Source of the DNA: Neptunomonas japonica DSM 18939
GTDB lineage: Bacteria > Pseudomonadota > Gammaproteobacteria > Pseudomonadales > Balneatricaceae
DNA: 41,866 nucleotides
Assembly: GCF_000422765.1 (NCBI RefSeq)
Contig: NZ_KE383915.1
Coordinates: 1 to 41,866 of the forward strand
Direction of reading: 5' to 3'
Below the pieces are notes generated by a model. The model saw nothing but the letters and a program-made list of their open reading frames with translations. It made no database searches and was not told where the DNA came from. The stretch's first letter is position 1. Each line of letters opens with the position of its first letter. Below, in pieces: positions 15,519-24,106 of this stretch. The position numbers and the translations under genes were made by a program.

Positions 15519-18305
15519 TTAATCGACGTCATGATTAACTTCAAAAGATTCTTTTAAATCATTGATATCAAATGGTTTTTGTATAATTCTATAAGAGCTT
15601 TTTCCTTCTCGGCCACTATTTTCGTCAAAAGCGTAACCTGTCATCAATACAACTCTACTACTGGGATGCATGGCATGAAAATTATCGGCAAGATCAAAAC
15701 CATTCGCTTCGCCGTTCAAACGTATATCTGAAACCAATGCAAAAACACCATCCAACACGCGCATCAACTCCAGAGCCTCTTCTGCTGTAGAAGATTCAAT
15801 AACATTAAAACCCATCTTAACCAGCAACTCACGAACCACTTGTCGCACATCATCATCATCTTCAACCAGTAACACTAACTTACCTTCCCACTCCTTGCTT
15901 TGTGATACCTGTAATTCTGTAGAATCTTGTAACGCTTCAGCAAGCACTGATGGTAATAACAACGTGATTTCAGCCCCACTACCCTGGACACTATTCACTC
16001 CTATGTAACCATTAGATTGTTTAACAAAACCATACACCATACTGAGCCCGAGCCCTGCACCAGTGCCACCAGAACTGGTAGTAAAAAAAGGCTCAAACGC
16101 CATTTTGATAGCGTCATCACTAAAGCCATGCCCCGTATCAGAAACGCATATTTGAATGTACTGCCCTGGCACTACGCTTTCATCAAGTATCATACCTTCT
16201 TCAACAATACTGAGCTCTGATACAACAAAGTGAACCGCACCACCGCGAGGCATGGCTTGTTTTGCATTCAACACCAAATTAACAAGAGCATCTTCAAGAC
16301 GCCCCGGATCGACAAAGGGTAAATGTTTAGTTACTTCAGGTATGAAAACCAACTCAATATTACTCGGTAACGAACCTCTAAGTAGCTCAATGCTTTCATG
16401 TAGTAAAAGGTTAATATCACAAGGAAGTGGAGCCAGTGGTTGCCTACGAGAAAATGCCAGTAAACGATTAGTAATATCCGCCCCCCTTTTTGCCGCTCGA
16501 ATTGAGGGCTTAAGGTAACGTTGCAACTCAATATCAACTTGATAATGCTCTGCAGCTGACACTAAGTTTCCTAAAATAATTGATAGTAAATTATTGAAGT
16601 CATGCGCCAAGCCACCGGCTAAGTGCCCTACCGCACTCATTCGCTGCGCTTCTAATAATTTCTTCTCTACCTCTTTTTCTGGTGTAACATCCAACACTAC
16701 CAATAACACGCCAACTACCTGCCCTGCCTCATCATAGCAAGGGGTAGTTAGGCGCTTAATGACCACCTCGCGGTCATGCAACCAATTACTGTACTCCTGG
16801 CCAAACCCATTTCCAGATAAGGCCGCTTTTAATTGAACAAGCGTAGCCTGGTACTGCTTTTGGCTCACCGCCTCTAAAGCTTTGCCTGTAATCTCACTTT
16901 TAACTTTACTTAGCGCATCAGCATAACGCTGATTTACAAACTGAAAGGTTAACGTCATATCAAAATATGCAACTTCTGCCGGCAACAAATCCAATATAAC
17001 TCGTTGGCGTTCTTCTATTTGCTCTAAAGCTAAGGTACGGCTTGCCACCTTTTCATCAAGATTTTGAATATTATCGCGTACTCTTTCGACCATCTCGTCG
17101 AATGTCTTAGCAAGAATCCCTAATTCATCATCACGCCTAAAGCCTACCGTCGCTGTAAGCTCACCTTTAGAAACACGAAGCGCCGTATCTGCTAACTGCT
17201 TGATAGGATTAGTAACCCAGTAAATAAAGAAAAAAGCCATCGCAATAGCGACCAATAACGACAGTAGCGCAATCATTAAAATCCGCTCACTCAATTGCTC
17301 AGAACTGCTTTTAAGCTCATCGACGTACACAGAGGAACAGATATACCAATCAAAACCTTTAACATGGCGTACCAGAGATAGCTTCTCATAAATGTAATTG
17401 CCAGGGTCTTCTGGCTTATCCCATTTGTAATAAAGCTCATTACCCGTATCAGCGACGTTAATTAAGTCGTTAGCTATCGATTTCTTTGTTACCGGGTTTA
17501 GCAAGTTCTGAATATTGGTGCCATCAATATTAGGATTAGGATGGATCAACATCTTGGTTCTAGCATCAAAAATAAATAAGTAGCCTGTTTTAGCTACACG
17601 CAACTGCTTAAAACTCTCTCTGAGATCTTCAAGGGCTCGATTACGCTTTGCTTCTAATTCAGCCTTCACATCCTCTAGATAGATACCAGACCCCAAGACA
17701 AACCCCCACTCGGGAAAATCCTTTACATAAGAAAGTTTATCTAACTGCTTGTTGCCGGATAAGCGGTTCCATTTGTATTGGGAGTACCCCTCACCTTGGC
17801 GAGTGGCTACATTGATAATCTCTGGTAAAACAACCACACCATCATCACTCTTTAGTGTTGATACATCTTTACCGTGAAACCTGTCATCAGGATGTGACAA
17901 AAATCGGTAGTCGTAACTGGATACCCAGATATAATCACCATCAATACTCTGAAAATGACGAAGCATTTCAAAAATAGTATTTCTGGCTTCTTCAATATCA
18001 ACATCACCTTTTTTTACTTGCTGGTAGACCTGATCAATATAAGATTCGGCCATCGAAACAACAATTTTCAACCGTTGTTTGTGCGACTCAAGTACTTGCT
18101 TTTGATAGCTTTCAGTATCTGCGTACATCCTATCAGCCATAGTAAAAACATTTTCCAATGCAATACGGCTAGAGTTACGTTCAATTTCGTAGACCTTGCT
18201 TTTAATAAAAGGAACGGAATAAAAATAAACAGCACTGAAAATCACTAACATCAATATCAGTACAACTGGAAAGAAACGCTGAACTAACCGAGAAGGAAAC
18301 AACAT
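15519..18305 (-). CDS. Hybrid sensor histidine kinase with double Cache sensor and receiver
   Basis: A 928-residue membrane kinase. TM1 is about 12-33 and TM2 about 341-363. The periplasmic part (34-340) holds two Cache-like units. The first contains GDYIWVSSYDYRFLSHPD and SYVKDFPEWGFVLGSGIYL (up to 210); the second is at 240-330 (GYLFIFDARTKMLIHPNP, GFDWYICSSVYV). This is the dCache_2 arrangement, often binding small organic acids. Then come HAMP (360-412), PAS (435-540), a phospho-acceptor domain with H568 (GLAHDFNN), an ATPase domain with N680 and DTGHGF (723-728), and a receiver with D860 and K910. No Hpt domain is visible. The response regulator follows by 14 bases. Confidence 0.9.
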   Translation of the reverse strand: MLFPSRLVQRFFPVVLILMLVIFSAVYFYSVPFIKSKVYEIERNSSRIALENVFTMADRMYADTESYQKQVLESHKQRLKIVVSMAESYIDQVYQQVKKGDVDIEEARNTIFEMLRHFQSIDGDYIWVSSYDYRFLSHPDDRFHGKDVSTLKSDDGVVVLPEIINVATRQGEGYSQYKWNRLSGNKQLDKLSYVKDFPEWGFVLGSGIYLEDVKAELEAKRNRALEDLRESFKQLRVAKTGYLFIFDARTKMLIHPNPNIDGTNIQNLLNPVTKKSIANDLINVADTGNELYYKWDKPEDPGNYIYEKLSLVRHVKGFDWYICSSVYVDELKSSSEQLSERILMIALLSLLVAIAMAFFFIYWVTNPIKQLADTALRVSKGELTATVGFRRDDELGILAKTFDEMVERVRDNIQNLDEKVASRTLALEQIEERQRVILDLLPAEVAYFDMTLTFQFVNQRYADALSKVKSEITGKALEAVSQKQYQATLVQLKAALSGNGFGQEYSNWLHDREVVIKRLTTPCYDEAGQVVGVLLVVLDVTPEKEVEKKLLEAQRMSAVGHLAGGLAHDFNNLLSIILGNLVSAAEHYQVDIELQRYLKPSIRAAKRGADITNRLLAFSRRQPLAPLPCDINLLLHESIELLRGSLPSNIELVFIPEVTKHLPFVDPGRLEDALVNLVLNAKQAMPRGGAVHFVVSELSIVEEGMILDESVVPGQYIQICVSDTGHGFSDDAIKMAFEPFFTTSSGGTGAGLGLSMVYGFVKQSNGYIGVNSVQGSGAEITLLLPSVLAEALQDSTELQVSQSKEWEGKLVLLVEDDDDVRQVVRELLVKMGFNVIESSTAEEALELMRVLDGVFALVSDIRLNGEANGFDLADNFHAMHPSSRVVLMTGYAFDENSGREGKSSYRIIQKPFDINDLKESFEVNHDVD

Positions 18306-18473
18306 TTAAAAAAACCTACTACAGACTCATATATCAAGAGTTTATAGCAAAAAACACGTAATCCATCGTGTTGTTACAATTCGTAAGATTTCAGACAAAC
18401 TTCTGCAAGTTTTTTACGCTCTACTGTGAATATAGACCATTAACTTTGGTCAACAATCACAAGAGAACAACTC

Positions 18474-19010
18474 ATGAAAATTATCATCGTTGTTAAGCGT
18501 CCAGAATTTACCAACTCTCATGATGCTTCATTACAAGCAGCCTTAACGGAGGCGTTCTCCGCAAAAACAGATTCATCAAACTCTATTATTGCCGTATCTA
18601 TCGGCCCTTCAGACAGTACCGCACAGTTAGAAACAGCTATTGAGCTAGGTGCAAACAAAGGTATTCATGTTGTCACACCCGATAGCCTGAGTGCTTACAC
18701 CGTCGCTGAACACTTAATAGGTATCGTAAAACGCGAAAAGCCAGAGCTGTTAATTATTAGTGAGCAGCTTTCCAGCGAAGAATGCCCAACAGGGCGAGTA
18801 CTATCTTCAATGATAAATGAGTCTTTAACGATTAAATGCTCAAGGTTAGATAGAAACCAATACCGCCTACTGGTCATTCGCGAGATGTTAAGCGGTGCTC
18901 ATACCGTGTTGTTGCCTATATTAGCTGATATCAGTAACAAAAAACCTTGGCATGCCTTACAACAATACCAAGAGTTCCTTCCATTTCAGAGCGCGCTTCA
19001 GCCTGCCTAG
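18474..19010 (+). CDS. Solitary, shortened EtfB-like (electron transfer flavoprotein) protein
   Basis: A 178-residue protein resembling the nucleotide-binding domain of electron-transfer flavoprotein beta subunits. It starts MKIIIVVKRP; then come IIAVSIGPSDSTAQLETAIELGANKGIHV and a KREKPELLIISEQ strand, aligning with EtfB. It is about 70 residues shorter than EtfB. It lacks the early Asn-Pro-Phe segment and the C-terminal dehydrogenase-recognition arm with LRLNEPRYA. No etfA or etfB partner is nearby, so ordinary ETF function is doubtful and an AMP- or nucleotide-binding regulatory role is possible. It is divergent from the hybrid kinase. A small dyad GACCA...TGGTC (18435-18451) lies in its leader, and AGAG precedes the ATG. 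Confidence 0.65.
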   Translation: MKIIIVVKRPEFTNSHDASLQAALTEAFSAKTDSSNSIIAVSIGPSDSTAQLETAIELGANKGIHVVTPDSLSAYTVAEHLIGIVKREKPELLIISEQLSSEECPTGRVLSSMINESLTIKCSRLDRNQYRLLVIREMLSGAHTVLLPILADISNKKPWHALQQYQEFLPFQSALQPA

Positions 19011-19057
19011 CAGCCAAGGTTAAGCCAAACTCTACTTTTAACTAAACTCATAGCCAC

Positions 19058-19085
19058 AAAAAAGCCCTCATAAAGAGGGCTTTTT
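19058..19085. terminator. Bidirectional rho-independent terminator
   Basis: AAAAAGCCCTC / GAGGGCTTTTT stem with an ATAAA loop. The A run on one side and T run on the other let it serve both the EtfB-like gene and the convergent small gene ending at 19100. Confidence 0.88.
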
Positions 19086-19099
19086 GTTTTGCAAAGTAT

Positions 19100-19285
19100 T
19101 TAATGTAGATCCTGATACTTTTTCTTGATTTCTATAAGTTGCGGCTGGATATCAAGAGGGGCGTAGTTCATCGCTTGTTCAAATAAATCTTTATTTGACT
19201 CTGATAAACGGTCTTCCTCAGACATTTCTTTCAGCTTACGCATGGCTTCTAAAAACTTGGGATGTAATGAGTCATTATCGAACAT
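19100..19285 (-). CDS. Small hypothetical protein (61 aa)
   Basis: A 61-residue soluble, charged, helical protein beginning MFDNDSLHPKFLEAMRKLKEM. I do not recognise the family. The start at 19285 is chosen because GGAGGG at 19293-19298 lies 7 bases upstream. An upstream in-frame start would add 25 residues of unlike composition and read through that ribosome site. It shares the terminator at 19058-19085 with the convergent EtfB-like gene and is followed upstream by the DUF4124 gene on the same strand. Confidence 0.7.
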   Translation of the reverse strand: MFDNDSLHPKFLEAMRKLKEMSEEDRLSESNKDLFEQAMNYAPLDIQPQLIEIKKKYQDLH

Positions 19286-19391
19286 AGCATCGCCCTCCAC
19301 TGTTCGGCTTCGAAAACCGTGTATTAATATTGAAATCCGAATTTTGCCATATAAGGCCATTAATTACATAAGAAACTATCGTTACTTGAAG

Positions 19392-19883
19392 TTATTTAGT
19401 TTTATTGTAGTTTTCTTTAGCTTTTTTGTAAGTCTTTTTTATATCAGCTGCTCGCTTAGCAGGAGTGGATGAAGATTTATCCTTCTGATTAAGACGTGCT
19501 GGTACAGAGCTATCACTTGGTGAGTCACCATCATCTTTAACTTTTAGACGTTTAGTTTTCTTGTTATTTTTTTTGTCACTTTTATCCGCCGAAAGTTCCG
19601 AATTATCACTTTTCTCTGTGCTAGAACTTTCTACTGAATCAGACTGCCCAACTAATACACCCTCTTCACTATTCACTTCAGGTTTAGGAATCTTTCGCCA
19701 CGGTGTAGCTACATTAACATAGGTTTTCTTCTCTACTTTAACACCCGGTGGCGCCTTATCACTGTAATGAATTTTACCATTTTCGTCAGTCCAACGGTAA
19801 ATTTCAGCACTCGCAAGTAATGGCATTAAACAGATTAGCAACGCCCCTATTTGTAACCGAAAAGTAAACACAGCCTTCTCCAT
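19392..19883 (-). CDS. DUF4124-domain secreted protein
   Basis: A 163-residue exported protein. A signal peptide covers about residues 1-26 (LQIGALLICLMPLLASA), then the DUF4124 signature EIYRWTDENGKIHYSDKAPPG (27-47). The remaining two thirds is low-complexity Ser/Lys/Asp, probably disordered. DUF4124 proteins are periplasmic or envelope proteins of unknown function, common in gammaproteobacteria. Alternative starts exist very close by, but the ATG gives a good signal peptide. Confidence 0.82.
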   Translation of the reverse strand: MEKAVFTFRLQIGALLICLMPLLASAEIYRWTDENGKIHYSDKAPPGVKVEKKTYVNVATPWRKIPKPEVNSEEGVLVGQSDSVESSSTEKSDNSELSADKSDKKNNKKTKRLKVKDDGDSPSDSSVPARLNQKDKSSSTPAKRAADIKKTYKKAKENYNKTK

Positions 19884-20022
19884 CTATTCAACTTACGAGT
19901 TATTTTCTCTTTATAGCAATAGATTGATTTAAGCATAAGACAGTCTAAACTGTTAATTCTTAATAAAACAAGCAGCTTGTTGCTGAGTTTCAACAAAATA
20001 AAAACCTGACTATTTTATAGTA

Positions 20023-20418
20023 CTACTTGCAACGCAAACCTTGATATACAACAGACTCGCCATACGCCAGTACCAATGCATCCTTCTTCATCTTTACAAG
20101 CCCCTTCACCACCAAAGCGTATGAGCAATCGATTTGACGCTGAATTTCTCCTTCGGGAACAGCTCCATCAACAAACACGGTATTCCAATGCCGTTTATGC
20201 ATGTGATAACCCGGTATGACATCGTCAAAAATATCTCTAAGCTCAATAGCATCTTGAGGGTCGCTTTTTAGATTAATACTTAACCGTCCTTGATAGCTGG
20301 ACACCAAGGCAAACATTTTGTCTTTTACTTTAAAAACATCTACATCAGGACCAAAAGGGAAATCTTCAGTGGCTTCTGGTTTTTCACGTAAGTAGGTGAT
20401 TAATTCCTGCTTATCCAT
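20023..20418 (-). CDS. MmcQ/YjbR-family protein
   Basis: A 131-residue protein of the MmcQ/YjbR family (DNA-binding-like CyaY-fold). It has EDFPFGPDVDVFKVKDKMFALV near the N-terminus, SINLKSDPQDA, and PGYHMHKRHWNTVFVDGAVPEGEI in the middle. The molecular role of the family is unsettled. The start at 20418 (MDKQELITYL) has GAGGATC just upstream. A longer reading to 20472 adds residues without family similarity. Confidence 0.85.
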   Translation of the reverse strand: MDKQELITYLREKPEATEDFPFGPDVDVFKVKDKMFALVSSYQGRLSINLKSDPQDAIELRDIFDDVIPGYHMHKRHWNTVFVDGAVPEGEIQRQIDCSYALVVKGLVKMKKDALVLAYGESVVYQGLRCK

Positions 20419-20568
20419 AACAGATCCTCTATTGTTACTAACCGTTTCAACATAAAAAGCTACAAACATCAAAGCAATAACCTTATCAAGTATTTATAGC
20501 ATTACTACGTTTGTATTTTAGTAAATCAATCAGGCATAATACGCCCCACAAAAATGAGGGTTTATTGA

Positions 20569-21144
20569 ATGACTATTGAAAAAGAACTAATGCAGCGTAG
20601 CAACTCAGCATGCGAGCTTTGCTCATCAACTGACAATCTTTCTGTTTTCGAAGTCAGCCCTTCTAATGGTTCTTCAGAGCAAGCCATCTTAACTTGTGAA
20701 GCGTGTAATAGTCAGATCAATAAACCAGATTCAATTAATGTAAACCATTGGCGCTGCTTGAACGATAGTATGTGGAGCCAAGTACCTGCTGTTCAAGTCA
20801 TGGCTTGGCGCCAGCTTAAACAACTTTCGTCAATGGGTGAAATGTGGGCTCAAGATCTTTTAGATATGCTCTACCTCGATGAAGAAACCCTTACATGGGC
20901 TCAAACAAGCGATGCTGACGATGACATATACCCACCGGCAAAAGACAGCAACGGTGCCACGTTAAATGCCGGCGATAATGTTACTCTCATTAAAGATTTA
21001 GATGTAAAAGGCGCAGGCTTTACTGCTAAACGCGGTACAGTAGTGCGTGGTATTTCCCTCACATCTAATCCAGATCAAATTGAAGGCCGCGTCAATGGCA
21101 CGCGAATCGTTCTTCTGACAAAATTCCTTAAAAAGCAAAACTAA
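20569..21144 (+). CDS. PhnA/YjdM-family zinc-ribbon protein
   Basis: A 191-residue protein. The N-terminal zinc ribbon has cysteine pairs C15-x2-C18 and C43-x2-C46. The C-terminal PhnA domain, about 120-190, contains DSNGATLNAGDNVTLIKDLDVKGAG and KRGTVVRGI...LLTKFLKK, typical of YjdM. Despite the PhnA name, the family is not shown to cleave phosphonates in E. coli. The insert of about 50 residues between the two parts makes it longer than YjdM (about 111 residues) and like the longer PhnA-domain proteins of marine bacteria. GAGGG lies about 10 bases before the ATG. Confidence 0.85.
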   Translation: MTIEKELMQRSNSACELCSSTDNLSVFEVSPSNGSSEQAILTCEACNSQINKPDSINVNHWRCLNDSMWSQVPAVQVMAWRQLKQLSSMGEMWAQDLLDMLYLDEETLTWAQTSDADDDIYPPAKDSNGATLNAGDNVTLIKDLDVKGAGFTAKRGTVVRGISLTSNPDQIEGRVNGTRIVLLTKFLKKQN

Positions 21145-21165
21145 CAAATAACATTACGCATACAT

Positions 21166-21205
21166 CAGCACTGATTCCTTATCTTCTATAGACAGTGCTG
21201 GTTTT
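21166..21205 (+). terminator. Probable terminator after the PhnA-like gene
   Basis: CAGCACTG (21166-21173) pairs perfectly with CAGTGCTG (21193-21200), followed by GTTTTATT. The 19-base loop and short T tract make it a moderate candidate. Confidence 0.5.
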
Positions 21206-21557
21206 ATTGATCCGACCACACGGCAAGCTCATTTCCATTAGGATCAGCGAAATGAAACCTACGTCCTCCAGGGAATTCAAATATAGGTTTAATGATTTCA
21301 CCACCTGCAACTTCGACTTTATCTAATGTAACTTCTAAATTGCTACTGTAGAAAACAATCAATGCTGCACCTTTATTACTGGATGAGCACAATTCAGATT
21401 TGAAAAAACCACCTTCTAATCCCGCATTAGAAAAAGCCACGTATTCTGGACCATAGTCGGTGAATGTCCACTCGAAAGCTTGCGAATAAAAACGCTTCAC
21501 TTCTTCAAGGTTTTTAGCAGGAAACTCAACATAATTTAATTTTTCATGCTCACTCAT
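21204..21557 (-). CDS. VOC-family (glyoxalase/bleomycin-resistance-like) protein
   Basis: A 117-residue, single-domain vicinal-oxygen-chelate protein. It begins with YVEFPAKNLEEVKRFYSQAFEW, the first beta-alpha-beta unit. It ends GGRRFHFADPNGNELAVWSDQ, which carries the metal-site glutamate of the second unit. Substrate unknown: the family includes lyases, dioxygenases and antibiotic-binding proteins. GGAGA precedes the ATG. It is a single gene between convergent and divergent neighbours. Confidence 0.85.
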   Translation of the reverse strand: MSEHEKLNYVEFPAKNLEEVKRFYSQAFEWTFTDYGPEYVAFSNAGLEGGFFKSELCSSSNKGAALIVFYSSNLEVTLDKVEVAGGEIIKPIFEFPGGRRFHFADPNGNELAVWSDQ

Positions 21558-21588
21558 AAGTTCTCCAAAATAAATTTCTAATCATTTT

Positions 21589-21617
21589 TTAGCATTCCTT
21601 CAACAACCATCTATACT
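21589..21617 (+). promoter_or_regulatory. Sigma70-like promoter of the chemoreceptor gene
   Basis: TATACT at 21612-21617 is a good -10 element. TTAGCA at 21589-21594, 17 bases upstream, is a partial -35. If used, transcription starts near 21624, leaving almost no leader for an ATG at 21629, which supports the later start at 21686. Confidence 0.45.
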
Positions 21618-21685
21618 AAAAGCTTCCTATGTCAATAGGAAAAATTCCTAAAATAAGAATATCAAACATTCTATGCGAGAATTCT

Positions 21686-23317
21686 ATGTTTCTAAAAAAT
21701 TTCAGCATTCGCAACCAATTAATCTTTATCTCAGCACTCCCGATGCTGGCCATCATTATCATCATTAACGGGTCTCTAAACGCTCTTAAAGAAGCGGATG
21801 TTGGCGTGGGTAGAATCTATGACGATCGAATAGTCCCGCTAAAGGATCTAAAAATTATAGCCGATAACTATGCCATCTATGTGATCGACGCTGTCAATAA
21901 AGCCAATGCAGGCACAATGCCAGCCCCCGAAGCCTTATTGGGCATCAGAAATGCTAGGGAGGAAATAAAAGAAACATGGGCGAAGTTTATGGCAACAACA
22001 CTGACTACAAAAGAAGCCCGTTTAGCCAATGAAGCCAACGTTCTCTTTATCGTCGCCAATAGTGCGCTTGACCCACTGGAGCAAGCATTGCAAAAGTTAA
22101 ACGGAAGCAACCCCAATCAACTCGATAAGTATGACGGCCCTCTCTATGAAGCAATCGACCCAATCAGTGATAAAATATCCGAATTAATTGATTTACAATT
22201 AAGAGTTGCCGGAGAAGAGCGTGCACAAATTAATGAGGCTTACCAAAATCAGGTTTTCTTGATGATAGCTGAAGGGACAGCAATTCTTCTTATCCTAATA
22301 ATAGTCGGATACTTAATTTACAAATCTATTAACAAACCTTTAACAGCACTCAATCAGGCAATGAGCAAAGTCGCCACAGAATCAGACCTGACACTCGTAT
22401 TAGCCAGCGATGGTAAGAACGAACTCGCTGTGATGTCAGAAAACTTCAATACTATGCTTAATCAGCAGCGCTCACTCATAAGCGAAATAAGCAACGCGAC
22501 TAGCCAACTTGCTGTCGCCTCTGAACAAATGACCTCTGTTAGCAACACCGCAAACCAAAGCATAGACAGCCAACGCCTAGAAATAGAGCAAGTAGCAAGT
22601 GCTATGAATGAAATGGTATCCAGCTCTCAAGAGATAGCAGGTAATGCAGAACAAGCTGATCACAGAGCACAAGAAACTCGCGAACAAGCTGATATAGGCA
22701 ACAATGTTGTTGGTATTGCTGTGGCAGCAACTAACGCCTTAGTAAACAATGTTGCTGATATATCAGAACGTATCAAAGTACTTGGCGTTGATAGCGATAA
22801 CATTGGCTCTATCGTTGATGTTATTAATGATATTGCCGACCAAACTAACTTACTCGCTCTCAATGCCGCTATTGAAGCAGCTCGTGCTGGGGATCAGGGC
22901 AGAGGCTTTGCTGTTGTTGCCGATGAAGTGAGAACTCTCGCACAACGCACACAAACGTCAACGACTGAAATAAGAGAAACTATCGAGCGGCTGCAGAACG
23001 GCACCCGTACAGCAGTGTCTGCTATGACTAAAAGCCAGGAAGAAGCAGCAGAGGCCGGCAATAAAGCAACCGAGGTGAATAAAGCATTCGAAGAAATCAC
23101 ACTCTCCGTTACTGCTATCAACGAAATGAATACTCATATAGCTTCTGCTAGCGAGGAGCAAACCAGCGTATGTGAAGAGATAAACCGATCACTCGTCTCA
23201 ATACATGATTCATCTCAAGTATCTTCTGATGGAGCTTCTCAAATATCAACAGCCAGTTTAGAGCTAGCATCTCTAGCGTCTGAGCTAAGCCGACAGGTTG
23301 CAAAGTTTAAAACGTAA
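21686..23317 (+). CDS. Methyl-accepting chemotaxis protein
   Basis: A 543-residue transmembrane chemoreceptor from the start chosen here. TM1 is about 11-29 and TM2 about 191-211. The periplasmic domain of about 160 residues looks all-helical, as in four-helix-bundle sensors; its ligand is unknown. A HAMP region (212-265) is followed by the long cytoplasmic coiled coil. Its hairpin tip contains [18 protein letters not shown] and [17 protein letters not shown], which binds CheW/CheA. No C-terminal NWETF-type tether is present. An in-frame ATG at 21629 would add 19 residues but has no ribosome site and falls about 12 bases from the predicted -10. It is not linked to other che genes here. Confidence 0.9.
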   Translation: MFLKNFSIRNQLIFISALPMLAIIIIINGSLNALKEADVGVGRIYDDRIVPLKDLKIIADNYAIYVIDAVNKANAGTMPAPEALLGIRNAREEIKETWAKFMATTLTTKEARLANEANVLFIVANSALDPLEQALQKLNGSNPNQLDKYDGPLYEAIDPISDKISELIDLQLRVAGEERAQINEAYQNQVFLMIAEGTAILLILIIVGYLIYKSINKPLTALNQAMSKVATESDLTLVLASDGKNELAVMSENFNTMLNQQRSLISEISNATSQLAVASEQMTSVSNTANQSIDSQRLEIEQVASAMNEMVSSSQEIAGNAEQADHRAQETREQADIGNNVVGIAVAATNALVNNVADISERIKVLGVDSDNIGSIVDVINDIADQTNLLALNAAIEAARAGDQGRGFAVVADEVRTLAQRTQTSTTEIRETIERLQNGTRTAVSAMTKSQEEAAEAGNKATEVNKAFEEITLSVTAINEMNTHIASASEEQTSVCEEINRSLVSIHDSSQVSSDGASQISTASLELASLASELSRQVAKFKT

Positions 23318-23334
23318 AGAAGCCCCCTTCTACC

Positions 23335-23375
23335 AATAAGAGCTTTTCTCCCTCAGTAAAGCTCTTATTATTTAT
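23335..23375 (+). terminator. Rho-independent terminator of the chemoreceptor gene
   Basis: A 12-bp perfect stem AATAAGAGCTTT / AAAGCTCTTATT with an 11-base loop, followed by ATTTATT. Confidence 0.75.
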
Positions 23376-24023
23376 TACACCCTTCCTATTAACAGTTTCA
23401 ATCATATATCCCTTACTAACAACAAGGTTTTAACGATCAAAAACAACGTTTGCCCTCTTTAAACCTTGCTATTTCACACAAGAGTCACATGTCTCTATTC
23501 AGTAACAAAATATTAAATTTTTAGAGATATTAAAATTCGGATTCAATAAAGCAGGTAATTAATAGTGATATTTTAGATTTTCACTAAAATTATTGATGCT
23601 ACATAACGAAAAAGAAGAATTTTATTGAAAGTGTCAGTTTTATTTACATATATTGAGTTTAATATCAATAAAAACAATAGCTTGAAGTCTCCCATTTGAG
23701 ACACTAGTTAGAATATTAAGTATTGATTAAGTCTCAGCACTTCTATAGGAATAATAAAATCTCTATATCTTCACAAGTGATCATTAAACAAACAATAGCG
23801 TCGCATTTTTTTACATTAAATAATTAACAAACCCAAAAATGAACTGAATGTTAATAAGCAATTACGATGCCCATTAATCAGAAGTGATTTAATTGTTTTA
23901 CTTATGCTTTAAACATTAACAAATCATTAATACCACTTAAAATGTATCAAAAATGAGTCAGTAATCCTAGAAACAATGAAACTCAGATAAATAATTAAAT
24001 TTATTTTCCTAAATTGTAACTTT
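23376..24023. other. Long AT-rich non-coding leader upstream of the PEP-CTERM gene
   Basis: About 650 bases with no convincing gene on either strand, clearly more AT-rich than its surroundings. Dyads seen: ATTTTAG-N7-CTAAAAT (23570-23590), TATTGA-N8-TCAATA (23651-23670) and GTCTC-N6-GAGAC (23687-23702). GTCTC recurs at 23491-23495 and 23731-23735. The position upstream of a sigma54 promoter suggests activator sites; a small RNA cannot be excluded. Confidence 0.5.
23687..23702. promoter_or_regulatory. Candidate activator site (GTCTC dyad)
   Basis: GTCTC-CCATTT-GAGAC is a perfect 5-6-5 inverted repeat about 325 bases upstream of the -24/-12 promoter, a usual enhancer distance for sigma54 activators. 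A further GTCTC copy sits 29 bases downstream. The cognate activator (PrsR-type, by family knowledge) is not in the window. Confidence 0.35.
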
Positions 24024-24039
24024 TGGCCCACATGTTGCT
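24024..24039 (+). promoter_or_regulatory. Sigma54 (RpoN) -24/-12 promoter of the PEP-CTERM gene
   Basis: TTGGCCCACATGTTGCT has GG at 24025-24026 and GC at 24037-24038, separated by exactly 10 bases as sigma54 requires. It matches TGGCAC-N5-TTGC closely. Transcription would begin near 24050, giving a leader of about 57 bases. PEP-CTERM genes in exosortase-containing bacteria are known to be associated with the PrsK/PrsR sigma54 system. Confidence 0.7.
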
Positions 24040-24106
24040 TTAAGGGAGATAGCTTTCACAAAAAATGTAGTTGGAAGCGATTTTTTATAATTAATGGAGA
24101 TATTAA

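Noticed and set aside
21840-21867. Second sigma28-like sequence (TAAAGGAT ... GCCGATAA)
   Set aside because: It lies inside the chemoreceptor coding region, spacing is 12 rather than 11, and no gene starts downstream.
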